Source: an uncultured Gammaproteobacteria bacterium
Lineage (GTDB): Bacteria > Pseudomonadota > Gammaproteobacteria > GCA-001735895
Direction: 5' to 3'
DNA length: 44,031 bases
Assembly (NCBI GenBank): GCA_913061315.1
Contig: CAJXUC010000026.1
Span: 1 to 44,031 of the forward strand
The position numbers were made by a program, and so were the translations under genes. The notes beneath the pieces were generated by a model that made no database searches, had not been told where the DNA came from, and worked only from the letters and a program-made list of their open reading frames with translations. Of the stretch, positions 36,970-44,031 are shown one piece after another (positions within the stretch are counted from its first letter, which is position 1; each line of letters begins with the position of its first letter).

Positions 36970-38613
36970 TCAAGTTGTGATACTTTCTGATGTCGGTGAT
37001 TCACCACGCTTTCGTTTACCGACCAAATTGGTGAGCCAATCAGGGTCCATTTCTGGCACAGATGAGAGTAAAAGTTCAGTGTAAGGTGCGTGGGGTGGTG
37101 TCAGTATGTCTACTTTACTGCCCTGTTCAACTACCTTGCCTTGGTACATAACAACAATTTCATCAGCAATCGATTTAACTGTCGCCAGATCGTGAGTAAT
37201 AAACAGATACGACACACCCAGCTCTTTTTGCAGATTGAGCAATAAATCAAGAATACCCTTGGCGACCAACTGATCAAGTGCCGAAGTTACTTCATCACAA
37301 ATAATCAATTCAGGTTCAGCAGCGAGCGCACGCGCTATACAAATCCGCTGTTTTTCGCCACCCGACAGTTGCCCTGGGTAGCGTTCGGCAAACTCTTCGG
37401 GAATTTCGATCAGGCGCAACAACTCCAGTACTCTTTCATCCTTCTGCTTACCTGTCAAACCCAGATAAAACTGGAGTGGACGTCCAATAATTTTTTTAAT
37501 CTTATGGCGTGGATTCATCGCGATATCAGCAATTTGGTAAATCATCTGGATCGATTGTAAGTCTTTTTTTGAGCGCATACTCAGGGCTGGATTTAACTCA
37601 GTTCCATTAAATATAATTTTGCCATGGCTGGGTGGTAACAGACCCGTAATGACACGCGCCAGTGTACTCTTGCCACTGCCAGACTCACCCACCACTGCGA
37701 CCGTCTTACCCTTCACTATATTGACATTGATATCTTCCAACACGTTCTTTTTTGGACCAGCATAGCTAGCCGTGATGTTTTCTATCGATAACTGGACATT
37801 ATCTTCATCATGGCCCTTACGGGTTTCACGTAACGCCCGAACATTGAGTAACCTTCGGGTGTATTCATGCTGAGGATTAGTCAACATAGAACGCGCATCA
37901 CCCTCTTCGATTAAATCGCCATAGCGCAATACCATAATTCGATCAGCCATCTGCGCCACTACGGCAAGATCATGAGTAATGTAAATAGCCGCAACATTGC
38001 GAGCCTTCACTGCCTCTCTGATCGCACCCAACACTTCAATCTGGGTGGTCACGTCCAGTGCCGTCGTGGGCTCGTCAAAAACAATAATATCGGGGTCACA
38101 GCCTAATGCCATTGCTGTCATCGCTCGCTGTAATTGGCCACCCGACACTTGGTGCGGATAACGTTCGCCAATGAGTTCTGGATCAGGCAGCTCGAGCTGG
38201 CGAAACAATTCAACGCTTCGCTCACGAGCCTCAGCCATTGTCATTTTACCATGCTGCACTGCAGACTCGGCAAACTGTTCGAACAAAGTATGCGCTGGAT
38301 TAAACGAAGCCGCGGCACTTTGCGCCACATAAGTCACTCTGTCTCCCCTAATTTCACGTAATTGGGGCTCTTTCATTTGAGTTAAATCAACCCCATCGAG
38401 CTTAATCGAACCAGACACAATACGGCAGCCAGGTTTAGTGTATCCTAATGCAGTGAGTCCAAAGGTCGACTTGCCAGCACCCGATTCACCAATCAAACCA
38501 ATAATTTCACCACGTTCTAGCGTCATTGACAGACTGTTTACGATCGGTTTCCAAACGCCATCAATGTCGGCTTCAATCAATAGGTCGGAAACTTCAAGTA
38601 ATTTTTGGCTCAT
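36970..38613 (-). CDS. Fused double ATPase of an oligopeptide/nickel-type ABC importer
   Basis: A 547-residue protein holding two OppD/OppF-like nucleotide-binding domains in one chain. Domain 1: Walker [10 protein letters not shown] (42-50), signature VSGGQLQRA (156-164), Walker [14 protein letters not shown]. Domain 2: Walker [10 protein letters not shown] (309-317), signature LSGGEKQR (416-423), Walker [14 protein letters not shown]. Each half is followed by a HDLAVV / HDLATV switch. It drives uptake by the permeases encoded just upstream. In domain 2 the usual QDPYSSLNPR is [12 protein letters not shown], so the Q-loop context is altered. It is last in the operon. Confidence 0.94.
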   Translation of the reverse strand: MSQKLLEVSDLLIEADIDGVWKPIVNSLSMTLERGEIIGLIGESGAGKSTFGLTALGYTKPGCRIVSGSIKLDGVDLTQMKEPQLREIRGDRVTYVAQSAAASFNPAHTLFEQFAESAVQHGKMTMAEARERSVELFRQLELPDPELIGERYPHQVSGGQLQRAMTAMALGCDPDIIVFDEPTTALDVTTQIEVLGAIREAVKARNVAAIYITHDLAVVAQMADRIMVLRYGDLIEEGDARSMLTNPQHEYTRRLLNVRALRETRKGHDEDNVQLSIENITASYAGPKKNVLEDINVNIVKGKTVAVVGESGSGKSTLARVITGLLPPSHGKIIFNGTELNPALSMRSKKDLQSIQMIYQIADIAMNPRHKIKKIIGRPLQFYLGLTGKQKDERVLELLRLIEIPEEFAERYPGQLSGGEKQRICIARALAAEPELIICDEVTSALDQLVAKGILDLLLNLQKELGVSYLFITHDLATVKSIADEIVVMYQGKVVEQGSKVDILTPPHAPYTELLLSSVPEMDPDWLTNLVGKRKRGESPTSESITT

Positions 38614-38622
38614 ATTTAGTAC

Positions 38623-39453
38623 CTATTGATCATCACGCAAACCGCTGGCTTTTTGCACAGCAGTGTCAACCACAAGATTAATACCAATCGTCAAAAGTGC
38701 AATGCATGCGGCAGGCACCAATGGATGCAGGTAACCCCAAGCAATACCGTCAGCATTGCCCCGCACCATAGCACCCCAATCAGCAAGTGGTGGTTGTAGG
38801 CCAAGGCCTAGAAAGCTGAGGCCACTGATTAGCAGAAAAACAAAACAAAAGCGTAATCCAAACTCTGCGGCCAACGGCGTCATTGCATTGGGTAAAATTT
38901 CTTCCCGCATGATCCACCACAGTCCCTCGCCGCGCAAACGTGCAGCTTCAACGTAATCCATCACTTCAATATCCATTGCTACTGCACGTGCAATTCGAAA
39001 AACGGGCATAGCGTAAGTAATTGCAATTACTGTGATCAACCATGGGATTGCAGTGCCAGTTGCAGAAAGCACAATAAGCGCAAAGATTAAAGTCGGTATA
39101 GAAATAATCATATCGACAAACCGGCTTAACACTTGGTCTACCCAACCCCGCATGGTTGCGGCAAGAAAGCCCAACAAAGCACCCAAACCAAAAGCACAGC
39201 CAGTGGTCAATAGTGCCAATCCAATCATGTTGCGTGCGCCATAAATTAGCATCGATAACATATCACGCCCAATTTGGTCTGTACCAAAGACAAACTCTCC
39301 AAACAGTGGTTCCCAGACATCACCTACGATTTGGCTCTGGCCATAAGGGGCTATCCAGGGTGCAAAAAGAGCACATATGGCAAAAAATATGACAATAACA
39401 TACCCAAGGCGTGCACCCCAGTTTAGACTCCAAAAGAGTTTCAGTAATCCCAT
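38623..39453 (-). CDS. ABC importer permease, DppC/OppC type
   Basis: A 276-residue inner-membrane permease with about six helices. The start LGARLG-like NWGARLGYVIVIFFAICALFAPWIAPYGQ is typical of OppC-type proteins. The coupling (EAA-like) region reads DYVEAARLRGEGLWWIMREEILPNAMTPLAAEFGL, and GLSFLGLGLQPPLADWGAMV is the family signature. The fused ATPase gene follows 9 bp away; the partner permease lies 10 bp upstream. Confidence 0.93.
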   Translation of the reverse strand: MGLLKLFWSLNWGARLGYVIVIFFAICALFAPWIAPYGQSQIVGDVWEPLFGEFVFGTDQIGRDMLSMLIYGARNMIGLALLTTGCAFGLGALLGFLAATMRGWVDQVLSRFVDMIISIPTLIFALIVLSATGTAIPWLITVIAITYAMPVFRIARAVAMDIEVMDYVEAARLRGEGLWWIMREEILPNAMTPLAAEFGLRFCFVFLLISGLSFLGLGLQPPLADWGAMVRGNADGIAWGYLHPLVPAACIALLTIGINLVVDTAVQKASGLRDDQ

Positions 39454-39463
39454 TCAATTCGCC

Positions 39464-40423
39464 TTAATTGCGGTGCCGCAGTCGCGGGTTTGAAAGCATT
39501 GATAGAATATCAGCCAACAAATTTAAAATGACATAAACCGAGGCAAATACCATCGCGGTAGCCTGCACTACTGGCATATCTCGAAGAAAAACAGCATCAA
39601 TCATTAGCGCACCTAATCCTGGATAAACAAACACCACCTCAACGATAACCACACCAACCACCAGCCAAGCTAAATTGAGCATGACAACCTGTATAATTGG
39701 CGACAGCGCATTGGGCAGAGCATGCTTGATTATAATCCGGCTTGGCCTGATACCTTTCAGTTTTGCCATTTCGATATAGGGACTGGCTAATAGGCTAACA
39801 ATCGCTGCACGTGTCATTCGCATCATATGAGCGCTAACTGCAACAGTGAGTGTTAATACAGGTAACGCCGAGATGTAAATTCGATCCCACAAGTCCATCG
39901 ATTGGTCAAGATTAGAGATCGCTGGTAATACTCCTAGCCAAACCGCAAATATAGCCATTAAGATATAAGCGATAAAAAAGTCAGGGACTGAAATACCACT
40001 TAAGGTAACAATTGAAATAGCTCGATCAAAGAAAGAATTTCGATACAAAGCGGCTATTACACCTAAGGTCAACGCCAGTGGTACTGCAACTAATGCAGCA
40101 AGGCCAGCAAGAAAGAAGGTGTTACCAATGCGGTTGCCAATTAAGCTGGCAATGCTACGATGATTGGTTAACGCATTGCCCAAGTCACCCTGCATAAAAT
40201 TCCATAGCCAGGTCAAATAGCGCTCGTGCATTGGCAAGTTGAGATTGAGCTGTGAATGGCATGCCGCGACTTTTGCAGCTGAAGCCATCTGCCCCATCAT
40301 TGCCGTACAAACATCGCCTGAAAGTGCCTCGACGCCAAGTGTGATAAGGAGGGAAATAGCCACTAAAGTGAGGATACCCAGAACTAAACGCTTGAGTAAC
40401 ATGTAAAACAATGAATTATTCAT
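39464..40423 (-). CDS. ABC importer permease, DppB/OppB type
   Basis: A 319-residue inner-membrane permease. FYMLLKRLVLGILTLVAISLLITLGVEAL opens the protein, followed by DPPB-type loop LPMHERYLTWLWNFMQGDLG and the coupling region YIEMAKLKGIRPSRIIIKHALPNALSPIIQVV. A start at TTG 40438 is also open; I prefer ATG 40423 (MNNSLFYMLL), though neither has a clear ribosome site. A strong stem-loop lies just upstream, between this gene and the binding-protein gene. Confidence 0.92.
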   Translation of the reverse strand: MNNSLFYMLLKRLVLGILTLVAISLLITLGVEALSGDVCTAMMGQMASAAKVAACHSQLNLNLPMHERYLTWLWNFMQGDLGNALTNHRSIASLIGNRIGNTFFLAGLAALVAVPLALTLGVIAALYRNSFFDRAISIVTLSGISVPDFFIAYILMAIFAVWLGVLPAISNLDQSMDLWDRIYISALPVLTLTVAVSAHMMRMTRAAIVSLLASPYIEMAKLKGIRPSRIIIKHALPNALSPIIQVVMLNLAWLVVGVVIVEVVFVYPGLGALMIDAVFLRDMPVVQATAMVFASVYVILNLLADILSMLSNPRLRHRN

Positions 40424-40450
40424 ATTAGGTAGGTTCAAAACTCACTCAGT

Positions 40451-40480
40451 AAAAATGGCGAGGGCAAAAACCCTCGCCAT
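40451..40480 (-). terminator. Terminator-like stem-loop between binding-protein and permease genes
   Basis: On the plus strand ATGGCGAGGG (40455-40464), a 6-base loop, and CCCTCGCCAT (40471-40480) form a perfect 10-bp stem. On the transcribed minus strand the stem is followed by TTTTT (complement of 40451-40455). It sits 45 bp after the binding-protein stop and about 30 bp before the permease start, inside the operon. Such internal hairpins commonly cut downstream transcription or stabilise the binding-protein mRNA, giving more binding protein than permease. Confidence 0.85.
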
Positions 40481-40525
40481 ATTTTATTGCCAGTATTCAG
40501 CAACTTCCAGCGTAAAGCTGATCGT

Positions 40526-42124
40526 TTACGTGAACCACCAACGCTCGATGCTGCGTCCACCATCAAGCTCACGGTTACCTGCTAGCTTCGCTGATCTCCC
40601 AAGCTTATCCGATGCTGCATCAACATTGTTGGCAAAACAGGGAATAACAGAACCCCCATCTTGATTTACAATGGTTTGCATCTCTACGTATATTTCACTA
40701 CGCTTAGCTTCATCCAATTCAGCGCGACCCTGAATCAGTAATTGCTCAAAGCGTGGGTTATTCCAATGAGATTCAGTCCAGTTACCCCCAGCCTTATAAC
40801 CAATAGTAAACATCATGTCAGCTGTTGGACGTCCACTCCAGTAAGAAGCACTCCAAGGCACCTTCATCCAAACATTATTCCAATAACCATCAGCAGACAC
40901 ACGATTGACTTTGATGTTTATTCCAGCGGGTCTCACCTGCTCTGCATAGAGCTGAGTGGCATCAACTGCCCCACCAAAAGCAGCATCAGATGCAGCGATC
41001 TCAATATCAAGATTAGAAAGACCAGCCTGCTTCAAGTGCCACTTTGCTTTTTCAATATCATATTGGCGCTGAGGTAACTCGCTGGCATGATAGTTTTGCG
41101 AAGATGCTATCGGATGATCATTACCAACTGTTCCATAGCCACGTAAAACTGTTTTTACAAACGCTTCACGATCAATTCCAAGCTTCAGTGCCATGCGCAC
41201 ATGCTTGTTGTCGAATGGCCCCTGGCGCATATCCATCGGGTAGGTATAGTGCTTAGTACCCGATGTCTGCAGTACGCTCACACCAGGTTTCTTTTCAAGC
41301 ATGCTAGCAGTCTTAAGATCACAACGAGCAATTGCATCAACTTGACCTGTAACCATTGCATTCATGCGGGCCGCAGCATCGTTAATTGCGGTGACTTTTA
41401 CTTCGTCAAAATTACCACGCCCCTCTTTGAAATAGTTTGGATTGCGTATTAGGTGTGCACGTACGCCTGGTTCGAAACTTTTCAAAACGTATGCACCGGT
41501 TCCATCTGCAGATTCCCAGTCGACTTTGCCAGATTTGTCGGCCGAACCGATCAATATATGATAGTCACTTAGTAAGTAAGGGAAATCTGCATTACCCCCA
41601 TCAAGTTCAAAGATAACTGTGTTTTTACCATCTTTACGGATTTTACCCATCGACTCAGCAACGCTTTTGGCATCAGAAACTGATTTTTCACCACGATGGT
41701 GCTCAATAGAGGCGATAACATCATCTGCATCAAGCGTCTTACCACTGTGGAATTCAATGCCTTGGCGTAATTTTACAACCCAAGTTTTAGCATCAGGAGA
41801 GGCTTCAACGCTTTCGGCTAGTTCTGGCATCCACTCTCCAGAGGGACCTATTTCCACCAAATTATTCCGCGCTGCGCCTTGGTTTATGTTGGTCATAAAG
41901 GTGTCGCCATTATCGGCGGGATCATACTTATCACCTGTATTCGCACCACCTAAGCCAACGCGGTAAGTACCACCTCGCTTGGGCGTTGCATGAGCGGCTT
42001 GCGAATAAAGCGCCGGTGCTACTGCGGCAAGGCCCATTGCGGACGCAGCCTTAATGAATTCACGCCGATCCAGGCCACCATTGGTCACCCGCTTCTGCAG
42101 TTTTTTGATATCATAATCTGACAT
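40526..42124 (-). CDS. Solute-binding protein of the ABC importer, Tat-exported (SBP family 5)
   Basis: A 532-residue periplasmic binding protein of the oligopeptide/nickel family. The N-terminus carries a twin-arginine signal: DRREFIKAASAMGLAAVAPALYSQAAHA, cleaved after AHA. The mature part starts RGGTYRVGLGG and has LAESVEASPDAKTWVVKLRQGIEFHSGKTLDADDV and VRMALKLGIDREAFVKTVLRGYG, both family hallmarks. The Tat signal means it is folded before export, unusual but known in this family. CGAGGAG precedes the ATG at a good distance. It is first in the operon; ligand unknown, with the neighbouring hydroxyacid dehydrogenase a weak hint. Confidence 0.93.
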   Translation of the reverse strand: MSDYDIKKLQKRVTNGGLDRREFIKAASAMGLAAVAPALYSQAAHATPKRGGTYRVGLGGANTGDKYDPADNGDTFMTNINQGAARNNLVEIGPSGEWMPELAESVEASPDAKTWVVKLRQGIEFHSGKTLDADDVIASIEHHRGEKSVSDAKSVAESMGKIRKDGKNTVIFELDGGNADFPYLLSDYHILIGSADKSGKVDWESADGTGAYVLKSFEPGVRAHLIRNPNYFKEGRGNFDEVKVTAINDAAARMNAMVTGQVDAIARCDLKTASMLEKKPGVSVLQTSGTKHYTYPMDMRQGPFDNKHVRMALKLGIDREAFVKTVLRGYGTVGNDHPIASSQNYHASELPQRQYDIEKAKWHLKQAGLSNLDIEIAASDAAFGGAVDATQLYAEQVRPAGINIKVNRVSADGYWNNVWMKVPWSASYWSGRPTADMMFTIGYKAGGNWTESHWNNPRFEQLLIQGRAELDEAKRSEIYVEMQTIVNQDGGSVIPCFANNVDAASDKLGRSAKLAGNRELDGGRSIERWWFT

Positions 42125-42138
42125 TTGACACTCCTCGA

Positions 42139-42162
42139 AATTAAAACGTTTTAATTATTATA
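42139..42162 (-). promoter_or_regulatory. Promoter -10 box overlapped downstream by an 18-bp perfect palindrome (candidate operator)
   Basis: The palindrome AATTAAAACGTTTTAATT occupies 42139-42156. On the minus strand a perfect -10 box TATAAT lies at 42157-42162, directly before it, so transcription would begin inside the palindrome. The ribosome site and the ATG at 42124 follow 15 bp later. No convincing -35 box is seen. A CG-centred palindrome of this shape suits a LacI-type or similar dimeric repressor; no regulator gene is adjacent. Confidence 0.5.
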
Positions 42163-42744
42163 ATTTATATATTGAATTTGCGTTCCGATTAAAATTGTCA
42201 CGCTTTACCGTTAATGCCACTTTTGAGATTTAAACCAACTTATGAAGTAAAAGATTAAAAAGTTATAACGATAGTTAATTTTTACCAGAAGCTCAGATTA
42301 TAATCAAGCACAAAACGCTTATTAATCAATATCAATCTGCGATAGCTGCTATAGCTGTCTGCGACACCTGATTCTATATCTAACCTATTTCTAAACAGCA
42401 AATAATTTATTTTATCTAAAGCTATGGAAAAGGGGTCTATGCATCAACAAAGAAAACATAGGAATAACCTTTAGAATCATGCCGTAAACTAAAGTGCATA
42501 CTATTAATACAGGGCATATTATTATTAGCAAAGCCTAGTTAATTGACAAAAATATAAGATAAAAAATTATCCAATTCACTTCAACCAGCCTAATAAAATA
42601 AACAGATTCATGAGCTGGGTCCTCTCAAACTTGTCTTTGCTATTCAAATTCTTAAATATGGAGTAGATGATTGGTAGGCAAAGGCAAGTTTATGGGGTGA
42701 ACGAAATTGAAGTCACTATTAAGTACTGTCTGGCATTACCTTAA
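42163..42744. other. 582-bp AT-rich region upstream of the ABC operon
   Basis: No credible coding frame or RNA gene is seen. The region is AT-rich and lies between the ABC operon promoter and a possible gene remnant. Confidence 0.4.
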
Positions 42745-43017
42745 ATATTAATTTTAACTATCGTCTGTAACGTTTTTTTAGGCGAAGCGTTAAAAGCAAT
42801 TAAGTTACCTGTTAACCAAGCTAATATAAATATTATTCTTCATCAGGAGCGGATTACACCCGATGGCACGACCACCATTGGTAACACAGTAAGCAGTATT
42901 TTAATGGCTATGCATAACAGAGAAACTCAAACTGTTACAGCCAACTTACCGCAATACTTTCAACCTAAAAAAGGAATCGTAACCAATTTTTATAACAGTT
43001 TTGACTCAGGCCATTGA
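42745..43017 (+). pseudogene. Possible 3' gene remnant of unrecognised family
   Basis: A stop-free frame of 90 codons ends at TGA 43015-43017 and overlaps the last 28 bp of the convergent DMT transporter gene. It has no usable start: the preceding codon is a stop at 42742-42744. The translation has normal protein wording, including HQERITPDGTTTIGNTVSS, MAMHNRETQTVTANLPQYF and KKGIVTNFYNSFDSGH. GC content rises from about 42780 compared with the preceding AT-rich stretch. I do not recognise the family. It may be the 3' end of a truncated gene, or a chance open frame. Confidence 0.35.
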
Positions 43018-43916
43018 GCAATAGTAACACCACAAGCTACGATGGCTGCACCCATGGCTTGCATCCAGTCCCAAGAATGGTTAAACATTATGACCAATAC
43101 AACCATGACGTAAAAAGGCACCGCATTCATGTGAAACGAGGCCAAAAGGATACCTAGATTTCCCGCAGCCTTAATCCAAAGTAACTGTGCAAATGCGAGT
43201 GATATGAGAGAAAAAATAAGTATCATTGATAGGTTGTTACTATCTAATATGCCAATTGTAGCTTCTTCAAATTCAAGGCCTAATGCAACTAAATAAACGA
43301 TCGAAGTAACCACAGCTGCGCCTGAAAGTGTTAATGTTGTTTGTCCGATTGGTGACATGTCTATAAATTGTCGGGTTGTCGCTCGTGTCCCCCAAGCAAA
43401 CAAAAAAACTGCCGTTAAACAAATTAAAGCCCCAAAGCCAAAATTGCTGTTTTCAAGATTAGTTCCTGTCGCCAAGTAACCGCCCACTAGAGCAAGCACT
43501 ATTCCGATGATTAACTTTAACTTTAACTGTCTTCCATCGAAGATAACCTCTAATGCTGCACCTGCAATTGGCATCATTGCCGCTGAGATAGCGGGCGTCA
43601 CAGGGTCGGATAATTTTTGTCCAACTAGAAGGAGTATAGAACCAATGCCAAAACCAATGCCACCGACCCATGCTCCTTTCAGCCATCGTGCGTTATAAAT
43701 AGACATCCAACCATCGGCGGCTAACCAAAAAATTAACAACACACCAACAGCCAATGACTGGCGTAGGGCATTCAATGACAATGAACCCCAACTTTGTAAC
43801 AAGACATCAGCAACGGGAAAACCTATCCCCCACATTGCCATCGCACCAAAGCAAGCAAAGTTAGCCACGATTGGATTCGGCTGAAATGACTTTTTAGGTA
43901 ATAATATGCCGGACAT
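42990..43916 (-). CDS. EamA/DMT-family transporter
   Basis: A 308-residue inner-membrane protein of ten predicted helices formed by two EamA repeats, each about 140 residues (first NPIVANFACFGAMAMWGIGFPVADVLL, second FGFGALICLTAVFLFAWGTRATTRQF). It belongs to the drug/metabolite exporter superfamily; the substrate is not readable. The gene's 3' end overlaps the remnant frame on the other strand by 28 bp. The start codon at 43916 lacks a strong ribosome site. Confidence 0.9.
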   Translation of the reverse strand: MSGILLPKKSFQPNPIVANFACFGAMAMWGIGFPVADVLLQSWGSLSLNALRQSLAVGVLLIFWLAADGWMSIYNARWLKGAWVGGIGFGIGSILLLVGQKLSDPVTPAISAAMMPIAGAALEVIFDGRQLKLKLIIGIVLALVGGYLATGTNLENSNFGFGALICLTAVFLFAWGTRATTRQFIDMSPIGQTTLTLSGAAVVTSIVYLVALGLEFEEATIGILDSNNLSMILIFSLISLAFAQLLWIKAAGNLGILLASFHMNAVPFYVMVVLVIMFNHSWDWMQAMGAAIVACGVTIAQWPESKLL

Positions 43917-44031
43917 AATAAACTCAGTTTAATGTTAATTCAGCTGAATAAATAACCATTAAAAACTCTGACCCATATAAAAATTAATTGTAGTCCGAGC
44001 AACAGTTTTTTGTAATTAAAATTTAATAATT

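Overview
The window looks like a chromosomal piece of a marine-type, AT-leaning gammaproteobacterium. The evidence is the exosortase A (XrtA/PEP-CTERM) exopolysaccharide cluster with PrsK/PrsR and PrsT, the RND pump, the CobS/CobT pair, and the mix of NudC, DUF1289, SNF2 and RluA-type housekeeping genes. All of this is read from protein motifs; no species can be named. No rRNA, tRNA, CRISPR array or intact insertion sequence was found.

Positions 1-16036, all on the minus strand, form an XrtA-associated exopolysaccharide locus. In transcription order it holds a lamin-tail PEP-CTERM protein (an exosortase substrate), the PrsK histidine kinase, the PrsR sigma-54 activator, an outer-membrane export lipoprotein, a Wzz-type chain-length protein, its tyrosine autokinase, an outer-membrane beta-barrel, a polysaccharide deacetylase, the giant TPR lipoprotein PrsT, UDP-glucose dehydrogenase, and a UDP-glucuronate-epimerase-like gene cut by the window edge. 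Together these sense a signal, make UDP-uronic acid precursors, and polymerise, export and trim a polysaccharide. XrtA itself and the glycosyltransferases are not here and probably lie beyond position 1. Between the last two genes sits a decayed four-helix-bundle (S23-like) cassette bounded on both sides by arrays of 7-bp repeats, which is the most unusual structure in the window.

Positions 16037-24564 (plus strand) hold a two-gene RND efflux operon without an outer-membrane channel and a SWIM-zinc-finger SNF2 ATPase. Positions 24573-30573 (minus strand) hold a compact operon of DUF1289, NYN-LOTUS and RluA-family pseudouridine synthase genes, then nudC, a small periplasmic TPR protein and a class III CoA-transferase.

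Positions 30777-35625 (plus strand) hold cobS and cobT (AAA+ ATPase plus VWA protein, with no cobN in view) and a lipoprotein with six 53-residue repeats, likely a beta-propeller. Positions 36049-42124 hold a beta-hydroxyacid-dehydrogenase-like gene converging on a complete oligopeptide-type ABC import operon (Tat-exported binding protein, two permeases, fused double ATPase). That operon has a promoter overlapped by an 18-bp perfect palindrome and a strong stem-loop between the binding-protein and permease genes. The right end has a DMT-family transporter converging on an unrecognised gene remnant.
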